From positions 1 to 43,759 of the forward strand of contig JAFQPB010000056.1 of the NCBI GenBank assembly GCA_017411905.1: a stretch of DNA of 43,759 bases, read 5' to 3'. The translations under genes were made by a program, and so were the position numbers. Position 1 is the stretch's first letter, and each line of letters starts with the position of its first letter. This DNA is from Oscillospiraceae bacterium (GTDB taxonomy: Bacteria; Bacillota_A; Clostridia; Oscillospirales; Oscillospiraceae). The notes beneath the pieces were generated by a model that had not been told where the DNA came from, made no database searches, and was given only the letters and a program-made list of their open reading frames with translations. Below are positions 24,615 through 32,009 of this stretch, piece by piece.

Positions 24615-24643
24615 AGTATAACAGAAAAACCGACATTTGGCAA
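24615..24643 (-). promoter_or_regulatory. Promoter placed against the start codon
   Basis: Minus strand: TTGCCA (24643-24638), 17 bp, TATACT (24620-24615). The last -10 base is 10 nt from the A of ATG 24605, so transcription should start within a few bases of the codon. No Shine-Dalgarno sequence fits. Confidence 0.75.
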
Positions 24644-24688
24644 GAAAAAACATAATTGACAATTACGGTATCGCTTCGCGATGGCTTT

Positions 24689-24770
24689 GTAGGGCGGGGG
24701 TTTACTCCCGCCCTACGAGTTCTATCGATGGTGCGGTATGGCGGAACGATGTGCCTCAATCGTCCCCTAC
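24689..24770. repeat. Two family B palindromes between convergent ends
   Basis: GTAGGGCGGG (24689-24698) pairs with CCCGCCCTAC (24707-24716). A second, less perfect unit (GGAACGAT / ATCGTCCCC, then TAC, 24742-24770) follows. The second unit runs into the 3' end of the homocysteine methyltransferase gene and supplies its TAG stop. Confidence 0.62.
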
Positions 24771-25630
24771 GGGCGCAGCTGCGCAATATATTCCGGCGAG
24801 GTGCCGCAGCAGCCGCCAACGAGGGTTGCGCCCATTTGGAGGCAGTCTGAAATAATGGCGGCAAACTCTTCTTTTTCCATAGGATAGTGGGGGAGTCTGT
24901 CTTCACCGATGATGGGGTTTCCTGCGTTGGGCTTGCAAAGGAGGGGACCGCGGACGTAACGGCGGAGCTTGGAGACAAGGCCTGGTGTCATACAGTCGGC
25001 GGCGACACAGTTAAAGCCTACAGCGGCGGCACCCATTTCTTCCAATTCCTTTAGAATGGGCCCGGCGGGCATACCGGAAAAGAGAGAGGCGTCCGGCTGC
25101 ATAGTAAAGCTGTACATCACAGCACCTGCGCCCTCCAATTCTGCGGCGGTGAGGATGGCCTCTGCTTCTTGGGGATACATTAACGTTTCAGCGGCAAGTA
25201 AATCTGCACCGCCGTCTATGAGCCCCCGGATCTGCCGGCGGTAATTTTCCACAAGAAGGTCAAAATTCTCTTTATCAAAGCTGTCCGTAAAAGCGGCAAG
25301 GGTGGTCAGGTTGCCGGCGACCAATACATCGGAAGAAACGGAGCGGGTCAAGCGAACTAACTGGGCGTTCAATTCCTCTGTTTTATCCGCAAGTCCGAAA
25401 TTACCCAGTGCGATGGGCTGCGCCTGAAAGGTTGGCGCATATAGGATTTGACTACCGGCCTGCGCGTAGGCTTTTTGCAAATTCAGCAGTGTGTCCGGAT
25501 GCTCCAGCACCCAAAGCTCCGTAGGAATACCTCGGGGCATTCCGGCTTTCATAAGATTAGAGCCGGTGGCACCGTCTAAAAGGTGCAGACCGTTTGCAAT
25601 TTTGTTATGAAGTTCCTGTTTTGTGAGCAT
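24767..25630 (-). CDS. Homocysteine S-methyltransferase family protein
   Basis: A 287-residue TIM-barrel enzyme of the MmuM/BHMT/MetH-N family, which transfers a methyl group to homocysteine using a zinc thiolate. The start LLDGATGSNLMKAG, the strand-end GFNC (Cys208) and GGCCGTSPEYI (Cys274 and Cys275) give the three zinc cysteines. There is no cobalamin- or folate-binding domain, so the methyl donor is external; S-methylmethionine, betaine or another methylated compound is possible. ATG 25630 with GGGAGG 7 nt upstream fits the family. The open frame continues upstream to 25777 across the promoter and is not used. The stop TAG lies within a family B repeat. It is divergent from the M29 aminopeptidase. 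Confidence 0.88.
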   Translation of the reverse strand: MLTKQELHNKIANGLHLLDGATGSNLMKAGMPRGIPTELWVLEHPDTLLNLQKAYAQAGSQILYAPTFQAQPIALGNFGLADKTEELNAQLVRLTRSVSSDVLVAGNLTTLAAFTDSFDKENFDLLVENYRRQIRGLIDGGADLLAAETLMYPQEAEAILTAAELEGAGAVMYSFTMQPDASLFSGMPAGPILKELEEMGAAAVGFNCVAADCMTPGLVSKLRRYVRGPLLCKPNAGNPIIGEDRLPHYPMEKEEFAAIISDCLQMGATLVGGCCGTSPEYIAQLRP

Positions 25631-25652
25631 CGTGCCACCTCCCGTTTGGGTT

Positions 25653-25681
25653 ATTATAGACCGGGAAGGAGAAAAAAGCAA
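25653..25681 (-). promoter_or_regulatory. Promoter of the homocysteine methyltransferase
   Basis: Minus strand: TTGCTT (25681-25676), 17 bp starting with a T-run, TATAAT (25658-25653). Confidence 0.82.
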
Positions 25682-25685
25682 CCTA

Positions 25686-25714
25686 TTGACGGAAGAAAAG
25701 AATTTTGCTAAAAT
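25686..25714 (+). promoter_or_regulatory. Promoter of the M29 aminopeptidase
   Basis: TTGACG (25686-25691), 17 bp, TAAAAT (25709-25714). Only 4 bp separate its -35 box from the divergent -35 at 25676-25681. Confidence 0.8.
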
Positions 25715-25745
25715 AACTTCATTATAAAATTTGGAGGTTTTTCCT

Positions 25746-26969
25746 GTGAAAAAGACGATACTACGGCAATATGCCAAGCTGATCGCCCGAATGGGTGTTA
25801 ATGTGCAGAAAGGGCAGACGGTTCTTATTTATGCCGGTTTGGATCAGCCGGAATTTGTGGAAATTCTTGTGGACGAGTGCTACAAGTGCAAGGCGCGGGA
25901 GGTTATTGTGGAGTGGAGCTATCAGCCCCTTTCCAAGCTGCACTATCGCCATATGAGCCTGAAGGCACTGGGTGAGGTCACTGAGTGGCAGAAGGCGCGG
26001 CTGCAGCACTACTGCGATATTAACCCTGCCCGTATTCATCTTACCTCTGCTGATCCTGACGGCCTGAAGGGCGTTAATGTGCAGAAAATGGCGAAAGCAC
26101 GGCAGATGAGCTATCCCGTCGTTAAGCCCTACAGCGATCAGTTAGACGGCAGGCAGCAGTGGTGTATTGCCGCTGTTCCCGGCAAGGCTTGGGCAAAGAA
26201 GGTGTTCCCCGGTGAGCGCACGTCCGTTGCCATTGAAAAGCTGTGGGAAGCGATCCTTGCCACTTCCCGCGTAGGGGATGATCCTATCAAGGCTTGGGAG
26301 GATCACAATAAGGATCTCCACGACCGCTGTGAATACCTTAACAATTTAGGCATCCAAAAGCTGCATTATACTGCCGATAACGGCACCGATCTGACTGTCG
26401 GGATGATCTCCGAAGCGGTTTTCTGCGGCGGCTGTGAGACGGCAAAGACCGGCATTTCTTTTAACCCCAACATCCCCAGCGAGGAGTGCTTCATCTCGCC
26501 TAAAAAGGGTGAGGCAGAGGGTGTCGTATACGCCACCAAGCCCCTTTCCTATCAGGGGCAGCTTATTGAGAACTTCTGGATGCGCTTCGAGGGCGGCAAG
26601 GCTGTGGAGGTTGGCGCGGAAAAGGGTCAGGAGCTGCTGGAGCAGATGGTCAATATGGACGAGGGCGCAGGCTATCTGGGCGAGTGCGCACTGGTGCCCC
26701 AGACCAGCCCCATCAATGTCACCGATCTGCTGTTTTATAACACGCTGTTCGATGAAAATGCTGTCTGCCACTTAGCGGTTGGCCGTGGCTTTAACGATAC
26801 CATCCGCGGCTATCACGACAAGACCAACGAGGAATGCAAGGCCTTGGGTATCAATGAGTCTATGATCCACGTGGACTTTATGATCGGCTGTGACAGTATG
26901 AATATCGATGCAACCTGCCGCGATGGTAAGGTCGTTCCGATCTTCCGGGGCGGCAACTGGGCTTTTTAA
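25746..26969 (+). CDS. Aminopeptidase, M29 family (AmpS/AmpT-like)
   Basis: A 407-residue metallo-aminopeptidase that removes N-terminal residues from peptides in the cytosol. The family residues are visible in the C-terminal half: PSEECFISPKKGEAEGVVYATKPLSYQG (about 250-277), LGECALVPQTSPI (about 318), NTLFDENAVCHLAVGRGF (about 338) and IHVDFMIGC (about 379). These contain the Glu, His and Asp ligands of the two-metal site. The length is normal for M29. The start is GTG 25746 with GGAGG 8 nt upstream; an in-frame TTG at 25731 overlaps the ribosome site. It is expressed alone from 25686-25714; no terminator is obvious before the rpmE promoter. Confidence 0.92.
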   Translation: MKKTILRQYAKLIARMGVNVQKGQTVLIYAGLDQPEFVEILVDECYKCKAREVIVEWSYQPLSKLHYRHMSLKALGEVTEWQKARLQHYCDINPARIHLTSADPDGLKGVNVQKMAKARQMSYPVVKPYSDQLDGRQQWCIAAVPGKAWAKKVFPGERTSVAIEKLWEAILATSRVGDDPIKAWEDHNKDLHDRCEYLNNLGIQKLHYTADNGTDLTVGMISEAVFCGGCETAKTGISFNPNIPSEECFISPKKGEAEGVVYATKPLSYQGQLIENFWMRFEGGKAVEVGAEKGQELLEQMVNMDEGAGYLGECALVPQTSPINVTDLLFYNTLFDENAVCHLAVGRGFNDTIRGYHDKTNEECKALGINESMIHVDFMIGCDSMNIDATCRDGKVVPIFRGGNWAF

Positions 26970-26999
26970 TGAAATTTTCAGAAAAAACGAAAAAAATGC

Positions 27000-27028
27000 T
27001 TGCATTTCTTGAAAGCTTATGATATGAT
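27000..27028 (+). promoter_or_regulatory. rpmE promoter and short leader
   Basis: TTGCAT (27000-27005), 17 bp, TATGAT (27023-27028). The leader of about 60 nt contains GGGC (27033-27036) and GCCC (27062-27065) before a TTTT. It could fold, and L31 leaders are known to be autoregulated in some Firmicutes, but no named motif can be confirmed by eye. Confidence 0.7.
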
Positions 27029-27094
27029 ATGCGGGCGATTGAAGATTGCTCGGGTTATTATGCCCTTTTAGCTTACGAGAAAGAGGTGAACGAA

Positions 27095-27295
27095 ATGAAG
27101 GAAGGCATCCATCCCAACTACGAACAGACGACTATTCGCTGCAACTGCGGTAACACCTTTACCTGCGGTTCCACTAAGAAGGAGATCCGTGTTGAGATCT
27201 GCTCCAAGTGCCACCCTTTCTATACCGGCAAGCAGAAGCTGGTTGACACCGGTGGACGTGTCGATCGTTTCAACAAGAGATTTGGTCTGAAGTAA
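27095..27295 (+). CDS. rpmE: 50S ribosomal protein L31, zinc (C+) form
   Basis: A 66-residue ribosomal protein that bridges the large and small subunits. [20 protein letters not shown] is typical. CNC (about 16-18) together with [13 protein letters not shown] (about 37-40) supplies the four cysteines of the zinc-binding form, which zinc-starved cells often replace by a Cys-less paralogue. The frame is open from 27029, but ATG 27095 gives the normal protein and has AGAGGTGA upstream. It is monocistronic between its own promoter and a strong terminator. Confidence 0.97.
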   Translation: MKEGIHPNYEQTTIRCNCGNTFTCGSTKKEIRVEICSKCHPFYTGKQKLVDTGGRVDRFNKRFGLK

Positions 27296-27300
27296 GAGCT

Positions 27301-27335
27301 AAATTCGCACCGCAAAAGCGGTGCGAATTTTTTTG
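27301..27335 (+). terminator. Terminator after rpmE
   Basis: A perfect 13-bp stem AAATTCGCACCGC (27301-27313) with GCGGTGCGAATTT (27318-27330), loop AAAA, then a T-run. Confidence 0.95.
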
Positions 27336-27344
27336 TTTCAAGCC

Positions 27345-27374
27345 TTGAGAAAGTTAGGGGAAATGTGATATAAT
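27345..27374 (+). promoter_or_regulatory. Promoter of hflX-yigZ
   Basis: TTGAGA (27345-27350), 18 bp, TATAAT (27369-27374). Confidence 0.75.
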
Positions 27375-27409
27375 AATTCTATTATGTATGATTGGGGGAG
27401 TTTTGCCCT

Positions 27410-28678
27410 ATGCAGGATAATTTTGATCGGACTGTGCAGGAGCGGGCGGTGCTGGTAGGCCTGAGCGCAGACTGCTTTACAAAGGAGCAGAATGCCACCG
27501 ACGAGACCTTGGAGGAACTGGAAGCACTGCTGGAAACGGCGGGCGGATTTTGCACCGGCAAAATTCTGCAAAACCGCCACGCCCCTGATGCCCACAGCTT
27601 TATCGGTGAGGGCAAGGCGCAAGAGGTACGGATGCTCATTGAAGCGACCGAGGCCACTATGGCGGTCTTTGACAACGAGCTGTCTCCCGGCAATATCCGA
27701 GCCTTAGAGGAGATTTTGGGCGTTACCGTATTAGACCGCAGTGCGCTGATCTTGGATATTTTTGCCCAGCGGGCGAAGACAAAAGAGGGTAAACTCCAAG
27801 TAGAGCTTGCCCAGTACAAATATTTACTGCCCCGTCTGTCCGGTATGGGCAAGAGCCTTTCCCGTCAGGGCGGCGGCATTGGCACAAGAGGCCCCGGTGA
27901 GACAAAATTGGAGTCCGACCGCCGTCATATCCGGGAGCGTATCTCTCGTTTACAAACAGAGTTGGCGCAGGTGCGGCAGGTGCGCGCTACCCAGCGGCAG
28001 AGACGGCAGAAAAATTCTGTGCCGGTGGTGGCCATCGTGGGCTATACCAATGCAGGCAAATCTACGCTCTTAAATCAGCTCACCGGCGCGGGTATCCCTG
28101 CCAACAACCGGCTGTTTGATACGCTGGACACCACCTCCCGGCAGCTTTCTGTGTCGGACAATTTGGATGTTATTCTTTCGGATACTGTCGGGTTTATTGC
28201 AAAGCTGCCGCACCATCTGGTGGATGCTTTCCGGGCGACCTTGGAGGAACTGGAATATGCGGATCTGTTGCTCCACGTGATCGATGCTTCTGACCCGGAA
28301 AAGCAAGAGCATATTGAGGTGGTGGAAAAGCTGATTGCCAAATTAGCAAAGCCGGGCACACCGGTGATCTCCTGTTACAATAAGGCTGACCTTGTTTCTG
28401 CGGAAGAAATTCCGGTTGGTCGGGATGTGGTGAAGATTTCCGCTAAATTGGGAATGGGTATGGATACCCTGTGCAAGGCCATCGAGGAAGCACTGGGGCA
28501 CAGCCTCCATCACGTGACGGTTTTGCTGCCCTATTCTATGGGTGCGATGCTGGATACTCTCCATTCTACAGCACAGGTGAAAAAGGTGGAATACACCCAA
28601 GACGGCATCGAGGTGGAGACAGTAGTTGATCCGGTGCTTTACGGAAAACTGGGTGCTTATGTGGTAAAGGAGCACTGA
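27410..28678 (+). CDS. hflX: GTPase HflX
   Basis: A 422-residue ribosome-associated GTPase that splits stalled ribosomes under stress. The N-terminal HflX domain (about 10-200) ends with the glycine-rich loop RQGGGIGTRGPGETKLE and a charged helix pair. The G domain has G1 GYTNAGKST (211-219), G3 DTVGF (258-262), the hydrophobic switch II segment LPHHLVDAFRATLEE, and G4 NKAD near 326. ATG 27410 is preferred over TTG 27392, with GGGGGAG upstream. yigZ follows with a 1-nt gap. Confidence 0.96.
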   Translation: MQDNFDRTVQERAVLVGLSADCFTKEQNATDETLEELEALLETAGGFCTGKILQNRHAPDAHSFIGEGKAQEVRMLIEATEATMAVFDNELSPGNIRALEEILGVTVLDRSALILDIFAQRAKTKEGKLQVELAQYKYLLPRLSGMGKSLSRQGGGIGTRGPGETKLESDRRHIRERISRLQTELAQVRQVRATQRQRRQKNSVPVVAIVGYTNAGKSTLLNQLTGAGIPANNRLFDTLDTTSRQLSVSDNLDVILSDTVGFIAKLPHHLVDAFRATLEELEYADLLLHVIDASDPEKQEHIEVVEKLIAKLAKPGTPVISCYNKADLVSAEEIPVGRDVVKISAKLGMGMDTLCKAIEEALGHSLHHVTVLLPYSMGAMLDTLHSTAQVKKVEYTQDGIEVETVVDPVLYGKLGAYVVKEH

Positions 28679-28679
28679 T

Positions 28680-29303
28680 ATGGACGAATATTTGGTGCCC
28701 TGCGGCTACGGGGAAGCAGAATTTGTGGAGAAAAAGTCCCGGTTTATCGGCAGAGTTTGGCTGGTAGAGACGGAAGAAGAAGCACTGGGGAAAATTCAGG
28801 AAATGAAAAAGCAGCATTACGATGCCACCCACAACTGCTGGGCCTATGTGATCCGTGACGGTGCGGTGCGGTTTTCCGATGACGGAGAGCCAGGCGGCAC
28901 GGCCGGTATGCCTATGGTACAGGTGCTGCAAAAAGAGGGGCTTTATAATGTGGTCTGCGTGGTGACCCGGTACTTTGGCGGCACACTGCTAGGCGCAGGC
29001 GGTTTGGTGCGCGCTTATACAAAGGGTGCGAAAATCGCTGTAGATGCAGCGGGGAAGGCAATGAAGCGGGTTTGGACTGCGCTGTATATTCCTTGCCCCT
29101 ATACTTACTATGAACGTGTAAAATTGGAAATAGAAGCCTTTGGCGGCATTATCCGGGATACCCAGTTTGGCGCAGATGTAGAGATCGAAACCCTTTTTGC
29201 TGAGGCACAGGCGGAGCCTTTTATCAAACGGCTTACGGATATGACTGCCGGCACGGTGGAGACGATGGTTTTGGGGCAGGAGTACCGGGCATTTCCTATC
29301 TGA
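28680..29303 (+). CDS. yigZ: YigZ/IMPACT family protein
   Basis: A 207-residue two-domain protein of the UPF0029/IMPACT family. The N-terminal domain carries KKSRFIGRVWLVETEEEA and HYDATHNCWAYVIRDGAVRFSDDGEPGGTAGMPM (about 47-80), the family hallmark, then VTRYFGGTLLGAGGLVRAY. The C-terminal domain (about 140-205) is the ferredoxin-like DUF1949 fold. Eukaryotic IMPACT inhibits Gcn2; the bacterial role is unclear, with links to translation suggested. Coupling to hflX, a ribosome-rescue GTPase, fits that. The length is normal. Confidence 0.93.
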   Translation: MDEYLVPCGYGEAEFVEKKSRFIGRVWLVETEEEALGKIQEMKKQHYDATHNCWAYVIRDGAVRFSDDGEPGGTAGMPMVQVLQKEGLYNVVCVVTRYFGGTLLGAGGLVRAYTKGAKIAVDAAGKAMKRVWTALYIPCPYTYYERVKLEIEAFGGIIRDTQFGADVEIETLFAEAQAEPFIKRLTDMTAGTVETMVLGQEYRAFPI

Positions 29304-29345
29304 CAGTTTTGGAAGAAATAAACAGAACTATTTGACCGGATAGGG

Positions 29346-29374
29346 TGGAAAAGACGGGTATTCTGTGTTATAAT
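29346..29374 (+). promoter_or_regulatory. Probable promoter of the dnaG-sigma operon
   Basis: TATAAT (29369-29374) is clear. The -35 at 17 bp, TGGAAA (29346-29351), matches only partly. AGAAAGGAGG lies before ATG 29416. Confidence 0.55.
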
Positions 29375-29415
29375 ACCTTATTGTGTATGAAAATTAGAAA
29401 GGAGGCGGTTTTTCT

Positions 29416-31155
29416 ATGGCATTTCCCGCAGCATTTATTGACGAGCTGATTGCCCGCAATCCCATTGAGGATGTGGTGGGGCAGTATGTGACCCTCCGGC
29501 GTTCCGGTGCCAATATGTTTGGACTTTGCCCTTTCCATGGCGAAAAAACGGCTTCCTTTTCTGTAGCACCTGATAAGGGCATTTACTACTGCTTTGGCTG
29601 CCATAAGGGCGGCGGTGCCATCAATTTTATGATGGAGGTGGAAGGACTTACCTATCCCGATGCCGTCCGCAGCTTGGCAAAGCGGGCAGGTATGGAGGTG
29701 CCGGAGGACGAGCAGTATCAGAGCCGCTACCGTCAGCAGGAACGGCTGTGGGCACTCAATAAAGAAGCTGCCCGTTTTTTCCACAGCCAGCTTTATGCCC
29801 CTGTGGGAGAAAAGGGGTTGCAATACGTACAAAAGCGGGGACTGAGCAAAGGAATTCTCACCCAGTTTGGTGTAGGCTATGCGCCTGACTCCTGGAGTGC
29901 CCTTGTGGATGCTATGCGGAAAAAGGGCTATACAGACCAAGAACTGATTGATGCAGATTTGGTAGGGGAGAAGAATGGCCGTATTTATGACCGCTTCCGC
30001 AACCGGGTGATGTTCCCGATTATCGATGTGCGGGGCAATGTGATCGGCTTTGGCGGCCGGGTGCTGGATGACGGGACACCGAAGTACTTAAATACATCGG
30101 AAACTATTATTTTCAATAAGCGGAAAAATCTGTTTGGCCTGAATCTGGCGAAGAAAAGCAAACAGGGCTATATGATCTTGGTAGAGGGCAATATTGACGT
30201 CATTACCCTCCATCAGTACGGCTTTGACTGCGCAGTAGCATCGCTCGGTACATCGCTGACGGAAGAACACGCCGCGCTTCTTAGCCGTTACACGGAAGAA
30301 GTAGTACTGACCTATGACGGTGACGAAGCCGGTCAGCGGGCGGCAAAGCGGGCGATTCCTATGCTGGAAAAGGTGGGGATCCGGGTCAAAGTTCTCAAAA
30401 TGCGGGATGCAAAGGATCCTGATGAATTTTTGCACAAGTTTGGCCCCGATGCGTTTCGGCTTCTTTTGGAGGAGTCTTCCAACCGGGTGGACTATCAGCT
30501 TACGGCCATTGCGTCTAAGTACGACTTGAAGGATGATGACCAAAAGATCCGCTATGTGCAGGAGGCATCCGAGCTGATCTGCACTTTGGATAGTTCCGTA
30601 AAGCGGGAAATCTATGGAAACCGTGTGGCGGAAAAGGCAGGCATTACCCCGGAGGCGATGAAATTAGAGGTAAATAAGGCCTTTAAACGCCGTTTAAACC
30701 GGGAAAAAAAGCAGCAGGAGAAGATCGATTTAGCACCGGCGCAGGCTTTGCAGCCCAAGCTGCGGTCAATTCGGTATCAAAATATGAGATCCGCAATGGC
30801 GGAGGAGGCCATCCTCGGCAAGGCACTGCGGCAGCCGTCGCTGCTTTCTGCAGCGCAGGGTCTCACCGGACAGGATTTTTCTGTACCGCTTTTGGGCAAT
30901 GTATTTGACCAGCTAAAGGGGCGATATCTGCAGGGCTTGGAGGTCTCTTTAGGCGTGATCGCAGATCTGACCGCCGAGGAAATGTCCCATATTGCCGGCA
31001 TTATGCAGCGCCACGGTGAGCCGGGGGGAGAGGAAGCCTTCCGGGACTGCGTGCAGATCATTCTGCGGGAAAAGCAGGCATCTTCTATTACGAGCGATGC
31101 GGACTTGCTGGCACTGCGGGATAAGATGAAAGAAAGTAAAGGAACCAAAGGATGA
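29416..31155 (+). CDS. dnaG: DNA primase
   Basis: A 579-residue primase that makes RNA primers at the replication fork. The N-terminal zinc domain has Cys38, His41, Cys59 and Cys62 (CPFH, YYCFGCHKGG). The core has FRNRVMFPIIDVRGNVIGFGGR near 193. TOPRIM follows with LVEGNIDVITLHQ, ASLGTSLT and LTYDGDEAGQRAA, so the metal-binding Glu and Asp are present. A C-terminal helicase-binding domain (about 440-570) is somewhat short. It overlaps the sigma gene by 4 nt (ATGA), the usual dnaG-sigma arrangement of Firmicutes with unusually tight coupling. Confidence 0.97.
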   Translation: MAFPAAFIDELIARNPIEDVVGQYVTLRRSGANMFGLCPFHGEKTASFSVAPDKGIYYCFGCHKGGGAINFMMEVEGLTYPDAVRSLAKRAGMEVPEDEQYQSRYRQQERLWALNKEAARFFHSQLYAPVGEKGLQYVQKRGLSKGILTQFGVGYAPDSWSALVDAMRKKGYTDQELIDADLVGEKNGRIYDRFRNRVMFPIIDVRGNVIGFGGRVLDDGTPKYLNTSETIIFNKRKNLFGLNLAKKSKQGYMILVEGNIDVITLHQYGFDCAVASLGTSLTEEHAALLSRYTEEVVLTYDGDEAGQRAAKRAIPMLEKVGIRVKVLKMRDAKDPDEFLHKFGPDAFRLLLEESSNRVDYQLTAIASKYDLKDDDQKIRYVQEASELICTLDSSVKREIYGNRVAEKAGITPEAMKLEVNKAFKRRLNREKKQQEKIDLAPAQALQPKLRSIRYQNMRSAMAEEAILGKALRQPSLLSAAQGLTGQDFSVPLLGNVFDQLKGRYLQGLEVSLGVIADLTAEEMSHIAGIMQRHGEPGGEEAFRDCVQIILREKQASSITSDADLLALRDKMKESKGTKG

Positions 31156-32009
31156 CCGAAGGTCTTTTAGAAGTTACAGCACCCCAAAGTGATGATGTGG
31201 GGCGCTACATTCAGGAGATTCGCAGCTATCCCCGGCTGACGGCCGAGGAGGAGCGGGAATTGGCAACGGCCTGTAAGGCAGGAGATGAGGAAGCCATTCG
31301 AAAAATGGTCAGTGCCAATTTGCGGCTGGTGGTCTCCGTAGCAAAAGAATATGCAGACCGTGGCATACCGCTGCTGGATATTTTTCAGGAGGGCAGTATC
31401 GGTCTGCTGATTGCGGCAAAAAACTTTGATTATACGCTGGAGTATCGGTTTTCTACCTATGCTACCAAGTGGATCCGGCAGCGTATTTGGCGGTATATTA
31501 CCTCCCATATGGGGCTTATCCGGGTGCCGGAGCACACGGCGCAGCAGGTACGGCGTGTGCTGTCTTCCCGGACAAAGCTTTTGCAGCAGCTCCAGCGGGA
31601 GCCGACAGAGGAAGAATTGGCAGCGCAGTGCGAAACTACGGTGGAGCGGGTACGGCTGCTCCTTAGCTATGTGCCGGAGGTCTGCTCCTTGGATATTCCC
31701 GTGGGAAAGGAAGAGGATGACACGCTGGCATCCCTCTTGGAGGATACCCAAACGCCCCAGCCCTTTGAGAGCCTTGTACGGCAGGAGCTTAAGGAAACGT
31801 TAGAAAAGCTGCTTAATAAATTAGACCCCCGGTACAGCCGGGTTTTGCGCCTGCGCTTCGGTATGGAGGATGGGGTATGCTATTCTCAGGGAGATATCTG
31901 CAAGATGCTGGATATTTCCAAGGAACGGGTGCGGCAGATCGAGCAGCAGGCAATTACGAAGCTGGCAAAATGGAGTGCCGGTCTGGGATTGGAGGATTTT
32001 CTCGTATGA
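31152..32009 (+). CDS. Sigma-70 family sigma factor, SigA-like without region 1.1
   Basis: A 285-residue sigma factor in the place where Firmicutes carry sigA. Region 1.2 starts near 15 (DDVGRYIQEIRSYP). Regions 2.1-2.2 are NLRLVVSVAKEYADRGIPLLDIFQEGSIGLL (56-85), 2.3-2.4 FSTYATKWIRQRIWRYI (100-116), region 3 about 120-175, and region 4.2 YSQGDICKMLDISKERVRQIE (244-264). Compared with E. coli RpoD, the first of the two melting tryptophans (W433) is Lys106 and T440 is Trp113. W434 (Trp107), Q437 (Gln110) and the -35-reading E585, R588 and Q589 equivalents are kept. Region 1.1 and the acidic insert are missing. It is either a divergent primary sigma or a group 2 type. The next sigma-like gene overlaps it by 4 nt. 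Confidence 0.9.
   Translation: MTEGLLEVTAPQSDDVGRYIQEIRSYPRLTAEEERELATACKAGDEEAIRKMVSANLRLVVSVAKEYADRGIPLLDIFQEGSIGLLIAAKNFDYTLEYRFSTYATKWIRQRIWRYITSHMGLIRVPEHTAQQVRRVLSSRTKLLQQLQREPTEEELAAQCETTVERVRLLLSYVPEVCSLDIPVGKEEDDTLASLLEDTQTPQPFESLVRQELKETLEKLLNKLDPRYSRVLRLRFGMEDGVCYSQGDICKMLDISKERVRQIEQQAITKLAKWSAGLGLEDFLV

Noticed and set aside
25631..25777. N-terminal extension of the homocysteine methyltransferase
   Set aside because: It crosses both divergent promoters; ATG 25630 has GGGAGG and matches the family start.
31877..32005. In-frame extension of the second sigma-like gene
   Set aside because: Lies wholly within the first sigma gene in another frame and has no ribosome site; ATG 32006 overlaps the stop in the usual ATGA manner.
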